Origin: Mesorhizobium japonicum MAFF 303099
GTDB taxonomy: Bacteria; Pseudomonadota; Alphaproteobacteria; Rhizobiales; Rhizobiaceae
DNA: 64,000 bases
NCBI RefSeq assembly: GCF_000009625.1
Contig: NC_002678.2
Location: 2,822,001-2,886,000 of the forward strand
Reading direction: 5' to 3'
The notes under the pieces were generated by a model that did no database searches, was not told the origin of the DNA, and saw nothing but the letters and a program-made list of their open reading frames with translations. The translations under genes and the position numbers were made by a program. Of the stretch, positions 56,204 through 64,000 are shown one piece after another (position 1 is the stretch's first letter; each line of letters begins with the position of its first letter).

Positions 56204-57340
56204 TCAGCCGGCTTTCCGGCTGGTTGGATGGTTTTCCCTCAGGAACGACAGCACTTCCGAAGCCGGAACGTCCTTGGCGATGAAAGCCTGGCCGATGCCG
56301 CGCGTCAGGATGAAGGTCAGCGCGCCGCGCGAAACCTTCTTGTCCTGGGTGATGAAGGCAAGCAGCGCCTCGGCATCGGGCAATTCACCTGGAATATCGG
56401 CCATCCGCCACGGCAGGCCAACGGCGCGCAGATGCGTCTCGACGCGTGCCGCGTCGTCGGGGCTGGCCAGATTGAGCCGCGAGGAGAAGCGATGCGCCAG
56501 CGCCATGCCGATGGCGACCCCCTCGCCATGGACGAGGCGGGCGCCGTCATACTGCGTGGCGGCTTCGAGCGCATGGCCGAATGTGTGGCCGAGATTGAGG
56601 AGCGCCCGGTCGCCGGTCTCGAACTCGTCGCGCGCGACGACATCGGCCTTGGCGCGGCAGGCTTCGGCAATCGCCTGCGCTCGCTCCGGCCCGCCGGCGA
56701 ACACCTTCTGCCAGTTCGCCTCCAGCCAAGCGAAAAGTTCCGGCCGGTCGATCAGCCCGTACTTGGCGAGTTCGGCATAGCCGGCGCGGAATTCGCGGAT
56801 CGGCAGCGTGTCGAGCACTTCCGTGTCGGCCAGCACCAGTTTCGGCTGCAGGAAGACGCCGACAAGGTTCTTGCCGCGCGGGCTGTTGATGCCGGTCTTG
56901 CCGCCCACCGAGGAATCGACCTGCGCCAGCAGCGAGGTCGGGACCTGTACGAAATTCATGCCGCGCCGCACGATGCCCGCGGAAAAACCGGTGAGATCGC
57001 CGATGACGCCGCCGCCCAGCGCGATGACGACGTCGCCACGCTCCAGCCTTGCGGCCAGAATCCCATCGACCACCTCTTCGAGATGGGCAAAGCTCTTGGT
57101 CTTCTCGCCGGGCGGCATCGTGATGACGGTGGGCTGGATGCCACCCTTCTCGAGCCCTGCCTTCAACGTATCGAGATGCGCGGCAGCGACATTCTCGTCG
57201 GTGACGACAGCCGCGCGCGTACCCGGCAGCCGGCGCGAAATCTCTTCGCCGGCGCGCGACAAAAGGCCGGAGCCGATCAATATGTCGTAGGCCCGGTCGC
57301 CAAGGCCGACTTCGACGGTGACTGGCTGGTCCGCGCTCAC
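56204..57340 (-). CDS. aroB: 3-dehydroquinate synthase
   Basis: The second enzyme of the shikimate pathway, making 3-dehydroquinate from DAHP with NAD and a divalent metal. The 378-residue product has the NAD-site [32 protein letters not shown] and the metal-binding [11 protein letters not shown]. Length normal. Overlaps aroK by four bases and precedes the CorC-like gene by one base. Confidence 0.95.
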   Translation of the reverse strand: MSADQPVTVEVGLGDRAYDILIGSGLLSRAGEEISRRLPGTRAAVVTDENVAAAHLDTLKAGLEKGGIQPTVITMPPGEKTKSFAHLEEVVDGILAARLERGDVVIALGGGVIGDLTGFSAGIVRRGMNFVQVPTSLLAQVDSSVGGKTGINSPRGKNLVGVFLQPKLVLADTEVLDTLPIREFRAGYAELAKYGLIDRPELFAWLEANWQKVFAGGPERAQAIAEACRAKADVVARDEFETGDRALLNLGHTFGHALEAATQYDGARLVHGEGVAIGMALAHRFSSRLNLASPDDAARVETHLRAVGLPWRMADIPGELPDAEALLAFITQDKKVSRGALTFILTRGIGQAFIAKDVPASEVLSFLRENHPTSRKAG

Positions 57341-57948
57341 GATTCGATCTCGCCCGTCGCTGCAATTTCATCGATGCCGAAATGCCGGCACAGCGCATTC
57401 AGCACCTCGGCAGCGATGACTTCCTTGCGGTCGTCGCGGGTCGGCACGGTGACATCCGATGTCGCGTAGACCGGATACCGCTCGCTCATCAGCCGCTCCA
57501 GCACGGCGCGAGGATCGGCACTCTTCAACAGCGGCCGGTTCTGCTTCTTCGAGACCCGGTCCATCAGAAGGTCGAGCTCGGCCTTCAGCCACACCGACAC
57601 GCCATGGCCGGCGATGGCCTCGCGCGTCTGCGCGTTCATGAAGGCGCCGCCGCCGGTCGACAGCACCTGCGGGCCATTTTCCAGCACGCGCAGGATGACG
57701 CGCTGCTCCAGGGCCCTGAACTCGGCCTCGCCATAGCGCTCGAACAGCTCCGGCACGGTCATGCGCGAGACGCTCTCGATCTCCTGGTCGCTGTCGATGA
57801 AAGGCAGCGAAAGCATCGTCGCCACCTTGCGCCCGATCGCCGTCTTGCCGGCGCCCATCAGGCCGACAAAGACGATGGACCGGCTGCCCAGCCGGCCAAG
57901 CAGCGCGGCGAGGCTCTCGCCTGGGGGATTTGCCTGGTGCGCGTTCAT
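57337..57948 (-). CDS. aroK: shikimate kinase
   Basis: Phosphorylates shikimate at the 3-position in the shikimate pathway. The 203-residue product has Walker [14 protein letters not shown], the shikimate-binding DSDQEIE and GGGAF motifs, and the C-terminal arginine region DDRKEVI. The ATG at 57948 is used; an in-frame ATG at 57987 would add 13 residues with no clear support. It is the first gene of aroK-aroB-corC and faces the small membrane protein gene. Confidence 0.93.
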   Translation of the reverse strand: MNAHQANPPGESLAALLGRLGSRSIVFVGLMGAGKTAIGRKVATMLSLPFIDSDQEIESVSRMTVPELFERYGEAEFRALEQRVILRVLENGPQVLSTGGGAFMNAQTREAIAGHGVSVWLKAELDLLMDRVSKKQNRPLLKSADPRAVLERLMSERYPVYATSDVTVPTRDDRKEVIAAEVLNALCRHFGIDEIAATGEIES

Positions 57949-58159
57949 CAGCTGTTTCTTGGGCCCTCTTTGCCGGCGTATCGACATGAAAAGCCGGTTT
58001 GCGTCAAGCGTGCCGAGCATAGGCAAGCCTATATCGGGTGGAGGATGCCTGCATCAGAAGTTGCTGACAGGCCTCCGCTTCTTCCTTGAATTGGTCGGAT
58101 TGGCGTCCCATAAGGGCACAGGGTTTGGAAACGCAGAACAAGAAGACGGGCGAAAATTG

Positions 58160-58312
58160 ATGCCGACACTGTTTCGCTTTGTCGTGATCCTCGCGATTCT
58201 GGCCGGCATAGCCTATGGTACGATGTTCGCATTGGTGATGTTCGTCGAGCCCAAAAGAGCGGAGATGAGCGTGCGTATCCCGCCGGAAAAGCTGAACCCC
58301 AAGAAAAACTGA
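58160..58312 (+). CDS. 50-residue membrane protein before xerD
   Basis: A tiny protein with one membrane helix (FVVILAILAGIAYGTMFALV) and a basic C-terminal tail ending PPEKLNPKKN. Start ATG 58160; TTG directly before it is also possible. Small proteins of this type precede xerD in other Rhizobiales. xerD starts 25 bp after its stop, so they likely share a transcript. The function is unknown. Confidence 0.65.
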   Translation: MPTLFRFVVILAILAGIAYGTMFALVMFVEPKRAEMSVRIPPEKLNPKKN

Positions 58313-58337
58313 CCCAGAAGAAAACTGATCCCCGAGG

Positions 58338-59255
58338 ATGAACAGCGCCGCCCGCATCGAGGCCTTTCTGGAAATGATGAGCGCCGAGCGCGGCGCCGCC
58401 GAAAACACACTGTCCTCTTACCGCCGCGACCTCGAAGACGCTTCGAGCGGGATCGATGGTGGGCTTGCCGGTGCGGCCGCCGCCGATATCCGCGCCTATC
58501 TCGATGACATCGCCGAGCGCGGCTTCGCGCCGACCTCGCAGGCGCGCAAACTGTCGGCGATCCGCCAGTTCTTTAAGTTCCTCTACGCCGAGGGCCTGCG
58601 CACCGACGACCCGACCGGCACGCTGGACAGCCCGAAAAAGGCCCGTCCGCTGCCCAAGACGATGAGCGAGGCCGAGACCGGCCGGTTGATCGACCGCGCC
58701 GCGGTGGAAGCTGGCGACGCCGGGCTCGGCTACAGTGACAGGCTGGCCGCCCTGCGCCTGCATGCGCTGGTCGAGGTGCTCTACGCCACCGGCCTGCGCG
58801 TTTCCGAGCTGGTCGGCCTACCGGTGACGGTTGCGCAGCGCGACGACCGTTTCTTCATGGTGCGCGGCAAGGGCGACAAGGAACGCATGGTGCCGCTGTC
58901 GGCCAAGGCGCGGGTGGCGATGCGCGCCTGGCTTGCCGCCCGCGCCGGAGTGCCCGCCTTCGCCGACAGCCCGTTCCTGTTTCCGGCCGCGTCCGACAGC
59001 GGCTATCTCTCGCGCCAGGTCTTTGCCCGTGACCTGAAAGGGCTGGCGGCGCGGGCCGGCATCGCCTCGGCCAAGATATCGCCGCATGTGTTGCGCCATG
59101 CTTTCGCCAGCCATCTCCTGCAGAACGGCGCCGATCTCAGGGCGGTACAGCAGCTGCTCGGCCATGCCGACATATCGACGACACAGATTTACACCCATGT
59201 GCTGGAGGAGCGGCTGGTGCGGCTGGTCAACGATCATCATCCGCTTGCCGACTAG
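58338..59255 (+). CDS. xerD: site-specific tyrosine recombinase XerD
   Basis: A cytoplasmic recombinase that resolves chromosome dimers at the dif site with XerC. The 305-residue protein has the N-terminal SAM-like DNA-binding domain and the catalytic set Arg154 (GLRVSEL), His250 and Arg253 (HVLRH) and Tyr285 (TTQIYTHV). Length and N-terminus are normal for XerD, so it is a housekeeping gene rather than a phage integrase. ATG 58338 has GAGG nearby. Confidence 0.94.
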
Positions 59256-59353
59256 GCCTCATATCGCTATGTGAGGACGATATTTCACCGCCGGGAGCCT
59301 TGGTTTCAAGGGTTCCGCAGTCCTTGCCTTCCGACGTATCGGTCCGCTCAAGC

Positions 59354-60304
59354 ATGTATAATTACCTCGATTTCGAAAAGCCGGTGCAGGATCTCGAGCT
59401 CAAGATCCTCGAGCTCAAGAAGCTTGCCGAGAATGGCGAGGCGGTCGATGTCGCCGATGAGATCACCAGGCTGGAGAAGCGTTCGCGCGACGCGCTGCGC
59501 GATCTCTACAAGGCGCTGACGCCCTGGCAGAAGGTGCAGGTGGCCCGCCATTCCGACAGGCCGCACTGCGTCGACTACATCAAAGGCCTGTTCAGCGACT
59601 TCACGCCGCTCGCCGGCGACCGCAATTTCGGCGAGGACCAGGCGATCGTCGGCGGTTTTGCCCGCTTCCGCGGCGAGCCTGTCGCGATCATCGGCCAGGA
59701 GAAGGGCTCGGACACGACCAGCCGCCTGAGGCACAATTTCGGTTCGGTGCGCCCGGAAGGCTACCGCAAGGCGGTCCGGCTGATGGAACTGGCCGACCGC
59801 TTCAAGATCCCGCTGTTGACGCTGGTCGACACGGCGGGCGCCTATCCCGGCGTCGGCGCCGAGGAGCGCGGCCAGGCCGAAGCCATTGCCCGCTCGACCT
59901 CGGCCTGCCTCGCACTGAAAGTGCCGTCGATCTCGGTGGTCATCGGCGAAGGCGGTTCGGGCGGCGCCATCGCGATCGCCACCGCCAACCGCGTCTATAT
60001 GCTCGAACACGCCATCTATTCGGTGATTTCGCCGGAGGGGGCGGCCTCGATCCTGTGGCGCGACACCACGCGCTCCAAGGACGCGGCGACCAATATGAAG
60101 ATCACCGCGCAGGATCTTCTGGAACTGAAGATCATCGACGCCATCATCCCCGAGCCGATGGGCGGTGCCCAGCGTGCGCCCGAAAAGGTGATTGCCGCGA
60201 CCGGCGACCTCATTGCCAAGACGATGAAGGAATTCGCCGGCGCCAACACCGACTTCCGCGAACAGCGCCGCGAGAAATATCTGGCGATGGGCCGCAGCCT
60301 CTGA
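59354..60304 (+). CDS. accA: acetyl-CoA carboxylase carboxyltransferase subunit alpha
   Basis: A subunit of acetyl-CoA carboxylase making malonyl-CoA for fatty-acid synthesis. The 316-residue product has LDFEKPVQDLELKILELKKL at the start, the carboxyltransferase core GSDTTSRLRHNFGS, and VIGEGGSGGAIAIATANRV with PEGAASILWRD. Length is normal. ATG 59354. It follows xerD by 98 bp, the usual order in Rhizobiales. Confidence 0.96.
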   Translation: MYNYLDFEKPVQDLELKILELKKLAENGEAVDVADEITRLEKRSRDALRDLYKALTPWQKVQVARHSDRPHCVDYIKGLFSDFTPLAGDRNFGEDQAIVGGFARFRGEPVAIIGQEKGSDTTSRLRHNFGSVRPEGYRKAVRLMELADRFKIPLLTLVDTAGAYPGVGAEERGQAEAIARSTSACLALKVPSISVVIGEGGSGGAIAIATANRVYMLEHAIYSVISPEGAASILWRDTTRSKDAATNMKITAQDLLELKIIDAIIPEPMGGAQRAPEKVIAATGDLIAKTMKEFAGANTDFREQRREKYLAMGRSL

Positions 60305-60544
60305 CGGCATCTGCCGGTGGACAAGGCCATTGGAAGCCCCGCGCCCGCGGCAATGTGGCGGCAATGTGCAATTTCGCCACAAAAATGCCGCCGGATTCGG
60401 GTCAATGAAATTGCCGTGAGGGGTTGGTCGTAGCTTGCGGTAAGGAATTTTCAAGGTTAACGGGCTTACGGTCCGTCGGTGTTCAGCATACGGGCTCGGC
60501 CGTTTCGAAGCCATTGGCCCGAGGGAAAAGACATAGCCGCATCC

Positions 60545-61876
60545 ATGTTTGCCAAGCTCGCCCGCACCGGAGTCCTCGCCGCCTCGATAGCCATCGCCGG
60601 CTGCAATGATTCGTCGATGAAGGACTTTGCCCCGGAAGCCAACAAGCCGCTGCCGGACAAGATCCTTGCCGACATGAAGGCCAAGGGCATGGTGCGCACC
60701 TCCTCGGTGATGGCGCGCATCTTCAAGGAAGAGGGCAAGCTCGAGATCTGGAAGGCCAAGACCAACGGCCGCTACGACATGGTGGCGAGCTACGACATCT
60801 GCAAATGGTCGGGCAAGCTGGGTCCCAAATACACCGAAGGCGACCGCCAGGCGCCGGAAGGCTTCTACACGGTCCGCCCGTCGCAGATGAATCCGCGTTC
60901 CAACTACCATCTGTCCTTCAACATCGGCTTTCCCAACGCCTATGACCGCGCCAATGGCCGCACCGGCCAGAACCTGATGGTGCATGGCGCCTGTTCGTCC
61001 TCGGGCTGCTATTCGATGACCGACGCCCAGATCGAGCAGATCTATGCCTTCGGCCGCGACGCCTTCCAGGGTGGGCAAACGGAGTTCCAGGTCGAAGCCT
61101 TTCCGTTCCGCATGACCGCCGCCAATATGGCGCGCTATCGCAACGACCCGAACTACGAGTTCTGGAAGATGCTGAAGGTCGGCTACGACAATTTCGAGGT
61201 CACCAAGGTGCCGCCGAAGGTCGATGTCTGCGAGAAGCGCTACGTCTTCAACCAGGTCGCCGCCGACGGCCAGACATTCGATCCGACCGGACCATGCCCG
61301 GCAACCACGCAGCCGGATTCGCTGAAGAGCGCCTATAACGCCTATCAGAGCACCTATGACGCGGCCTTCAACAGCGCGCTCAAGGCAAGCGTGCCGCCAC
61401 CGAAGCCGACCATCGCCGGCGTCAAGGAAGCCAGTATCGTTTCGGACTGGTCGAAGCGCCGCGCGCGCGGCGAGCGCGTGCCGATCGATCCGCCCTCGCT
61501 CAATTCCGACGGCTCGGTGACCGAGACGGCGCGCATGGGCCGCATCGATTCGCCCGCCGGCCGCAAGATGGCGGCACTGGACGCCGAAAAGGCCGCCAAG
61601 CAGAAGGCCGAGGAACAGAGGCTGGCCGCCATAGAGGCCGCCAAGCAGGCCAAGGAGGCCGCAAAGGCGCAGGCGCTGGCCGAAAAGGAAGCGGCCAAGG
61701 CGCAAGCCGTGGCGGCAAAGGAAGCGGCCAAGGCCGCCAAGCAAGCTCCAGTCGCCACCGCCACCATCGCCGCCCCGACGGAGGCGGCGCCGGAAGCCGA
61801 AACGCAGGCAGCGAGCGCTGATGAGAGCCGGGTGACGAAGCTGAAGAACAAGCTGCTCGGCATGTTCGGCGGCTGA
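60545..61876 (+). CDS. lipoprotein L,D-transpeptidase with TolA-like tail
   Basis: A 443-residue predicted lipoprotein of the YkuD family that cross-links peptidoglycan or attaches proteins to it. The signal ASIAIAGC ends in a lipobox. The catalytic HGACSSSGC motif has His147 and Cys155. The C-terminal ~120 residues are rich in Ala, Lys and Glu, with many KEAAKA-type repeats, an apparent long helix as in TolA. The ATG at 60545 is chosen so that the signal starts at the N-terminus. TusA follows immediately (2 bp gap). Confidence 0.88.
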   Translation: MFAKLARTGVLAASIAIAGCNDSSMKDFAPEANKPLPDKILADMKAKGMVRTSSVMARIFKEEGKLEIWKAKTNGRYDMVASYDICKWSGKLGPKYTEGDRQAPEGFYTVRPSQMNPRSNYHLSFNIGFPNAYDRANGRTGQNLMVHGACSSSGCYSMTDAQIEQIYAFGRDAFQGGQTEFQVEAFPFRMTAANMARYRNDPNYEFWKMLKVGYDNFEVTKVPPKVDVCEKRYVFNQVAADGQTFDPTGPCPATTQPDSLKSAYNAYQSTYDAAFNSALKASVPPPKPTIAGVKEASIVSDWSKRRARGERVPIDPPSLNSDGSVTETARMGRIDSPAGRKMAALDAEKAAKQKAEEQRLAAIEAAKQAKEAAKAQALAEKEAAKAQAVAAKEAAKAAKQAPVATATIAAPTEAAPEAETQAASADESRVTKLKNKLLGMFGG

Positions 61877-61878
61877 GC

Positions 61879-62124
61879 TTGGTCTTGGCCGGGGATACCG
61901 CTATCTACGACCTGAAAGGGCTGAACTGCCCTTTGCCGGTGCTGAAGGCAAAGAAGCGGCTGGCGGGAATGCAGCCGGGCAGCCGTCTCTGGCTCGAGAC
62001 CACCGATCCCCTCGCCGTCATCGATATTCCCGCCTTTTGCTCGGATGCCGGCCACCAGCTGGTTGAAACAGCGGCGGTATCAGGCGGCCACCGGTTCCTG
62101 GTCGAGCGCGGCGAGACCGTCTGA
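61879..62124 (+). CDS. TusA-family sulfurtransferase
   Basis: An 81-residue protein with the TusA/SirA fold that carries sulfur on a cysteine. The key motif is LNCPLPVLKAKKRL with the single conserved Cys near residue 17. The start is TTG at 61879; another TTG at 61885 is possible. It sits 2 bp after the L,D-transpeptidase gene. The sulfur acceptor is unknown; roles in tRNA thiolation or molybdenum-cofactor metabolism are possible. Confidence 0.87.
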   Translation: MVLAGDTAIYDLKGLNCPLPVLKAKKRLAGMQPGSRLWLETTDPLAVIDIPAFCSDAGHQLVETAAVSGGHRFLVERGETV

Positions 62125-62140
62125 ATTTCGATGCAAAACG

Positions 62141-63268
62141 CTATCGTCCGGCAATCGCCAGCGGGTTGTTTTCCAATGCCGCGCGGTCGGGTGTGTCGAT
62201 CGACGGCCGGTTGGTGAAGGCGGCGAACAGCCGGCGCACATAGTCTTCCGGCATATCGAGCGTGATCAGCACCAGCCGCGTGCCGCGCTGGCCGTCCGGC
62301 CAGGCGGGCAGCCTTGCCGGCGGATGCAGGATCTTCTGCACGCCGTGGATGACCAGCGGGCGTGACGGATCTTCGCTGAGTTCGATCACGCCCTTCATGC
62401 GCAGCAGCTTCTCGCCATGCGTCGAACGCAACAGGTCGAGGAACATTTCTATCGCTGAAAACGGCACCGGACCGTCATGGACCAGCGAATAGGAGCGCAC
62501 GCGGGAATCGTGGCGATGGCCATGATCATGACTGTGATCGTGGTCATGCCCGTGGTCATGACCGTCATGGTGATGGCCGTGGGCATGGTCGTGCGCCGCT
62601 TCCTCGCCGAGCCAGCGGCGCACATCGGCGGATTTGGTGGCGGGGTTGTAGAGGCCGCAATCAAACAGCGCCGCCACGCCGGTTGTTAAATGGCCGGCAT
62701 CAAGCAGTTCGGCGCCCGGATTGATCTGCCGCAGGCGCGCCCGCAGCGTGTCGAGATCGCCGGTATCGGTCACCAGGTCGACCTTGCTCAGCACGATGCG
62801 GTCGGCGACGGCGACCTGCTTGACTGCCTCGACATGAGCGTCGAGCGTGGCATTGCCATTGACCGCATCGACCAGCGCGATGACGCCGTCGAGCCGAAAA
62901 GCCTGGACAAGCGCCGGATGCGCCATGATCGACTGCAGCACCGGCGCCGGGTCGGCCAGCCCCGTGGTCTCGACGATGACGCGGGCGAGACGGGCGATAC
63001 GGCCGGTCTGCAGCCGGTCGACCAGATCGGCCAGCGTGTCGACCAGTTCGCCGCGCACGGTGCAGCACAGGCAGCCGTCGGAAAGCTGGATGATGCCGTC
63101 GGAAGCCTGCTCGACCAGCAGATGGTCGATCGCCACCTCGCCATACTCGTTGATGATGACCGCGGTGTCGGCCAGCACCGGGTCTTTCAGCAGCCGATTG
63201 AGCAGCGTGGTCTTGCCAGCGCCGAGGAAGCCGGTCAGCACCGAGACGGGAATCGGGAACCCATTCAT
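62141..63268 (-). CDS. COG0523 GTPase (CobW/ZNG1-like) with His-rich region
   Basis: A 375-residue G3E-family GTPase implicated in metal delivery. It has Walker A GFLGAGKT at 13-20, the metal-binding CLCC at 66-69 and the guanine motif SKVD at 161-164. A histidine/aspartate-rich stretch spans about residues 226-256. The CxCC motif is thought to bind zinc, and the His-rich stretch may hold extra metal. It could be CobW (B12) or a zinc chaperone; no zinc-regulator site was recognised upstream, where a palindrome sits. Confidence 0.9.
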   Translation of the reverse strand: MNGFPIPVSVLTGFLGAGKTTLLNRLLKDPVLADTAVIINEYGEVAIDHLLVEQASDGIIQLSDGCLCCTVRGELVDTLADLVDRLQTGRIARLARVIVETTGLADPAPVLQSIMAHPALVQAFRLDGVIALVDAVNGNATLDAHVEAVKQVAVADRIVLSKVDLVTDTGDLDTLRARLRQINPGAELLDAGHLTTGVAALFDCGLYNPATKSADVRRWLGEEAAHDHAHGHHHDGHDHGHDHDHSHDHGHRHDSRVRSYSLVHDGPVPFSAIEMFLDLLRSTHGEKLLRMKGVIELSEDPSRPLVIHGVQKILHPPARLPAWPDGQRGTRLVLITLDMPEDYVRRLFAAFTNRPSIDTPDRAALENNPLAIAGR

Positions 63269-63288
63269 CGGGCTCTGTCTCTTTGTTT

Positions 63289-63358
63289 GAGCATGATCTT
63301 TTCCGAAAACCGGATTCCAAGTTTCGCTGACGCGGACCTTCGGTTCGGGATCATGCTC
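63289..63358. repeat. rhizobial palindrome (GAGCATGATC type)
   Basis: GAGCATGATC (63289-63298) pairs with GATCATGCTC (63349-63358), with further complementary inner segments (CCGAAAACCGG and CGGTTCGG). It reaches the stop codon of the carboxypeptidase gene. It belongs with the palindromes at 22569 and 33010. Confidence 0.7.
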
Positions 63359-64000
63359 TAGTTCGCGACCTTGACCGGCTGGTCGCCTTGCGCGGCGGAA
63401 CCGGCAACGGCCGGACCGGCGCCGGTCGGCGCCGGCTGATCGGGCCGCCAGTTCGGGATCGGCACGTCAGCATATTCCTGGCCACCCTGGTCGAGCATCG
63501 CCTTCGGCGCCGGACCGGTGGCGCCGCCGAGGCCGACGGCAACCAGCGTCGGCACATGGTCGAGCTTTTCCTGATAGGGCGATTTCGGCGCGTCCTTGGC
63601 GGCAGCCGCAGGCGGCGCCTCGGACTGCTCCTCCGACGTTTTCTTCTTCTTGCAGATCTCGTCATGCATGTCGTTGGGCGAGACCGTGTCGCCATAGGGC
63701 GCCAGTGTGGCGACGGTGGCCGAACCGGCCGTGGGCGTGTCAAACCCCTGGTCGAGCAGTTTTGCCGCGGCCTCGGCACGGCTGACCGCCGACTTCTCGC
63801 CGAGCACAACCGCGACCAGCGTGCGGCCGTTGCGCGTCGCCGAACCAATCATGTTGAAGCCGGAAGGACAGACGAAGCCTGTCTTCATGCCGTCTGCGCC
63901 GGGATAGCGGCCGATCAGGAGATTGTAGTTCGGAATGGCCTTCTTGCCGACCGCAAGACCTTCGATCGAGAACCATGGCGCATATTGCGGGAACTCGCGG
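63358..64000 (-). CDS. D-alanyl-D-alanine carboxypeptidase (5' end beyond window)
   Basis: The C-terminal ~213 residues of a penicillin-binding-protein-type peptidase that trims peptidoglycan stem peptides. The visible part reads GLAVGKKAIPNYNLLIGRY and contains the KTG motif (GMKTGFVCPSG), the third signature of this family. The tail is proline- and alanine-rich and ends in DQPVKVAN. The first two motifs (SxxK, SxN) lie beyond the window. The stop lies in the palindromic repeat. Family member (DacA/C/F type) not determined. Confidence 0.9.
   Translation of the reverse strand, partial: REFPQYAPWFSIEGLAVGKKAIPNYNLLIGRYPGADGMKTGFVCPSGFNMIGSATRNGRTLVAVVLGEKSAVSRAEAAAKLLDQGFDTPTAGSATVATLAPYGDTVSPNDMHDEICKKKKTSEEQSEAPPAAAAKDAPKSPYQEKLDHVPTLVAVGLGGATGPAPKAMLDQGGQEYADVPIPNWRPDQPAPTGAGPAVAGSAAQGDQPVKVAN

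Noticed and set aside
58338..59255. XerD as an integrase marking a mobile element
   Set aside because: Length, neighbours (accA) and motifs match housekeeping XerD; no attachment sites or phage genes are present.
59348..61744. A 798-codon minus-strand frame over accA and the transpeptidase
   Set aside because: It is a shadow of two well-supported genes and has no domain of its own.

Overview
The window is high-GC chromosomal DNA from an alphaproteobacterium of the Rhizobiales. Gene content and order (ugpBAEC, hpt/ftsE/ftsX, hisC next to tyrC, SAM-II riboswitch/metX/metW, cobS/cobT, aroK/aroB/corC facing xerD), several GTG or TTG starts, a CtrA-type site and rhizobial-style intergenic palindromes fit Mesorhizobium or a close relative. 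That genus call is inference from family knowledge, since no database was searched. Almost all the sequence is coding, mostly core metabolism and cell-envelope functions. I see no tRNA, rRNA, CRISPR array, insertion sequence, prophage or plasmid origin.

Layout. 1-4.3 kb: leftward sn-glycerol-3-phosphate ABC importer (ugpB-ugpA-ugpE-ugpC, the last cut by the window edge). 4.7-7.2 kb: MHYT-PAS-GGDEF-EAL cyclic-di-GMP protein. 7.2-15.3 kb: TlpA-like thioredoxin facing argH, then a small lipoprotein and lysA, an ArsR regulator facing a PLP dehydratase, a large DUF4175 membrane protein and a VOC protein. 15.3-25 kb: LysR facing a DMT exporter, a response regulator, hpt, a 139-bp palindromic element, ftsE-ftsX, a YdcF protein, a small gene group and plsC. 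25-31.5 kb: LysE exporter, aldo/keto reductase, ChaC-type cyclotransferase, DUF2125 protein, PfkB kinase, tyrC and hisC.

31.5-42 kb: promoter, SAM-II riboswitch and intrinsic terminator ahead of metX-metW, a DUF1330/macro-domain pair, a VWA protein, an ABC exporter with atypical motifs, a methyltransferase facing gloB, DUF985, YhhN and DMT membrane proteins, and DUF3108. 42-48 kb: rpmB, a structured spacer, a candidate preQ1-I-like element and yhhQ, then a spermidine-synthase-like protein, a DLH hydrolase facing a LysR, an ArsR/SRPBCC pair and a phytase-like esterase. 48-52 kb: cobT and cobS separated by a small Tat-type exported protein, then a J-domain protein. 52-64 kb: BolA, a TPP enzyme, an alpha/beta hydrolase, a CorC-like protein lacking its DUF21 domain, aroB-aroK, a small membrane protein with xerD, accA, a lipoprotein L,D-transpeptidase, TusA, a His-rich COG0523 GTPase and a partial D-Ala-D-Ala carboxypeptidase.

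The strongest non-coding signals are the metX SAM-II riboswitch with a visible anti-terminator pairing, the candidate preQ1-I-like fold that would bury both the ribosome-binding site and start codon of the queuosine-precursor transporter gene, the CtrA box before ftsE, and the near-symmetric palindrome at 18447-18585. I found no convincing new multigene defence or mobile system.
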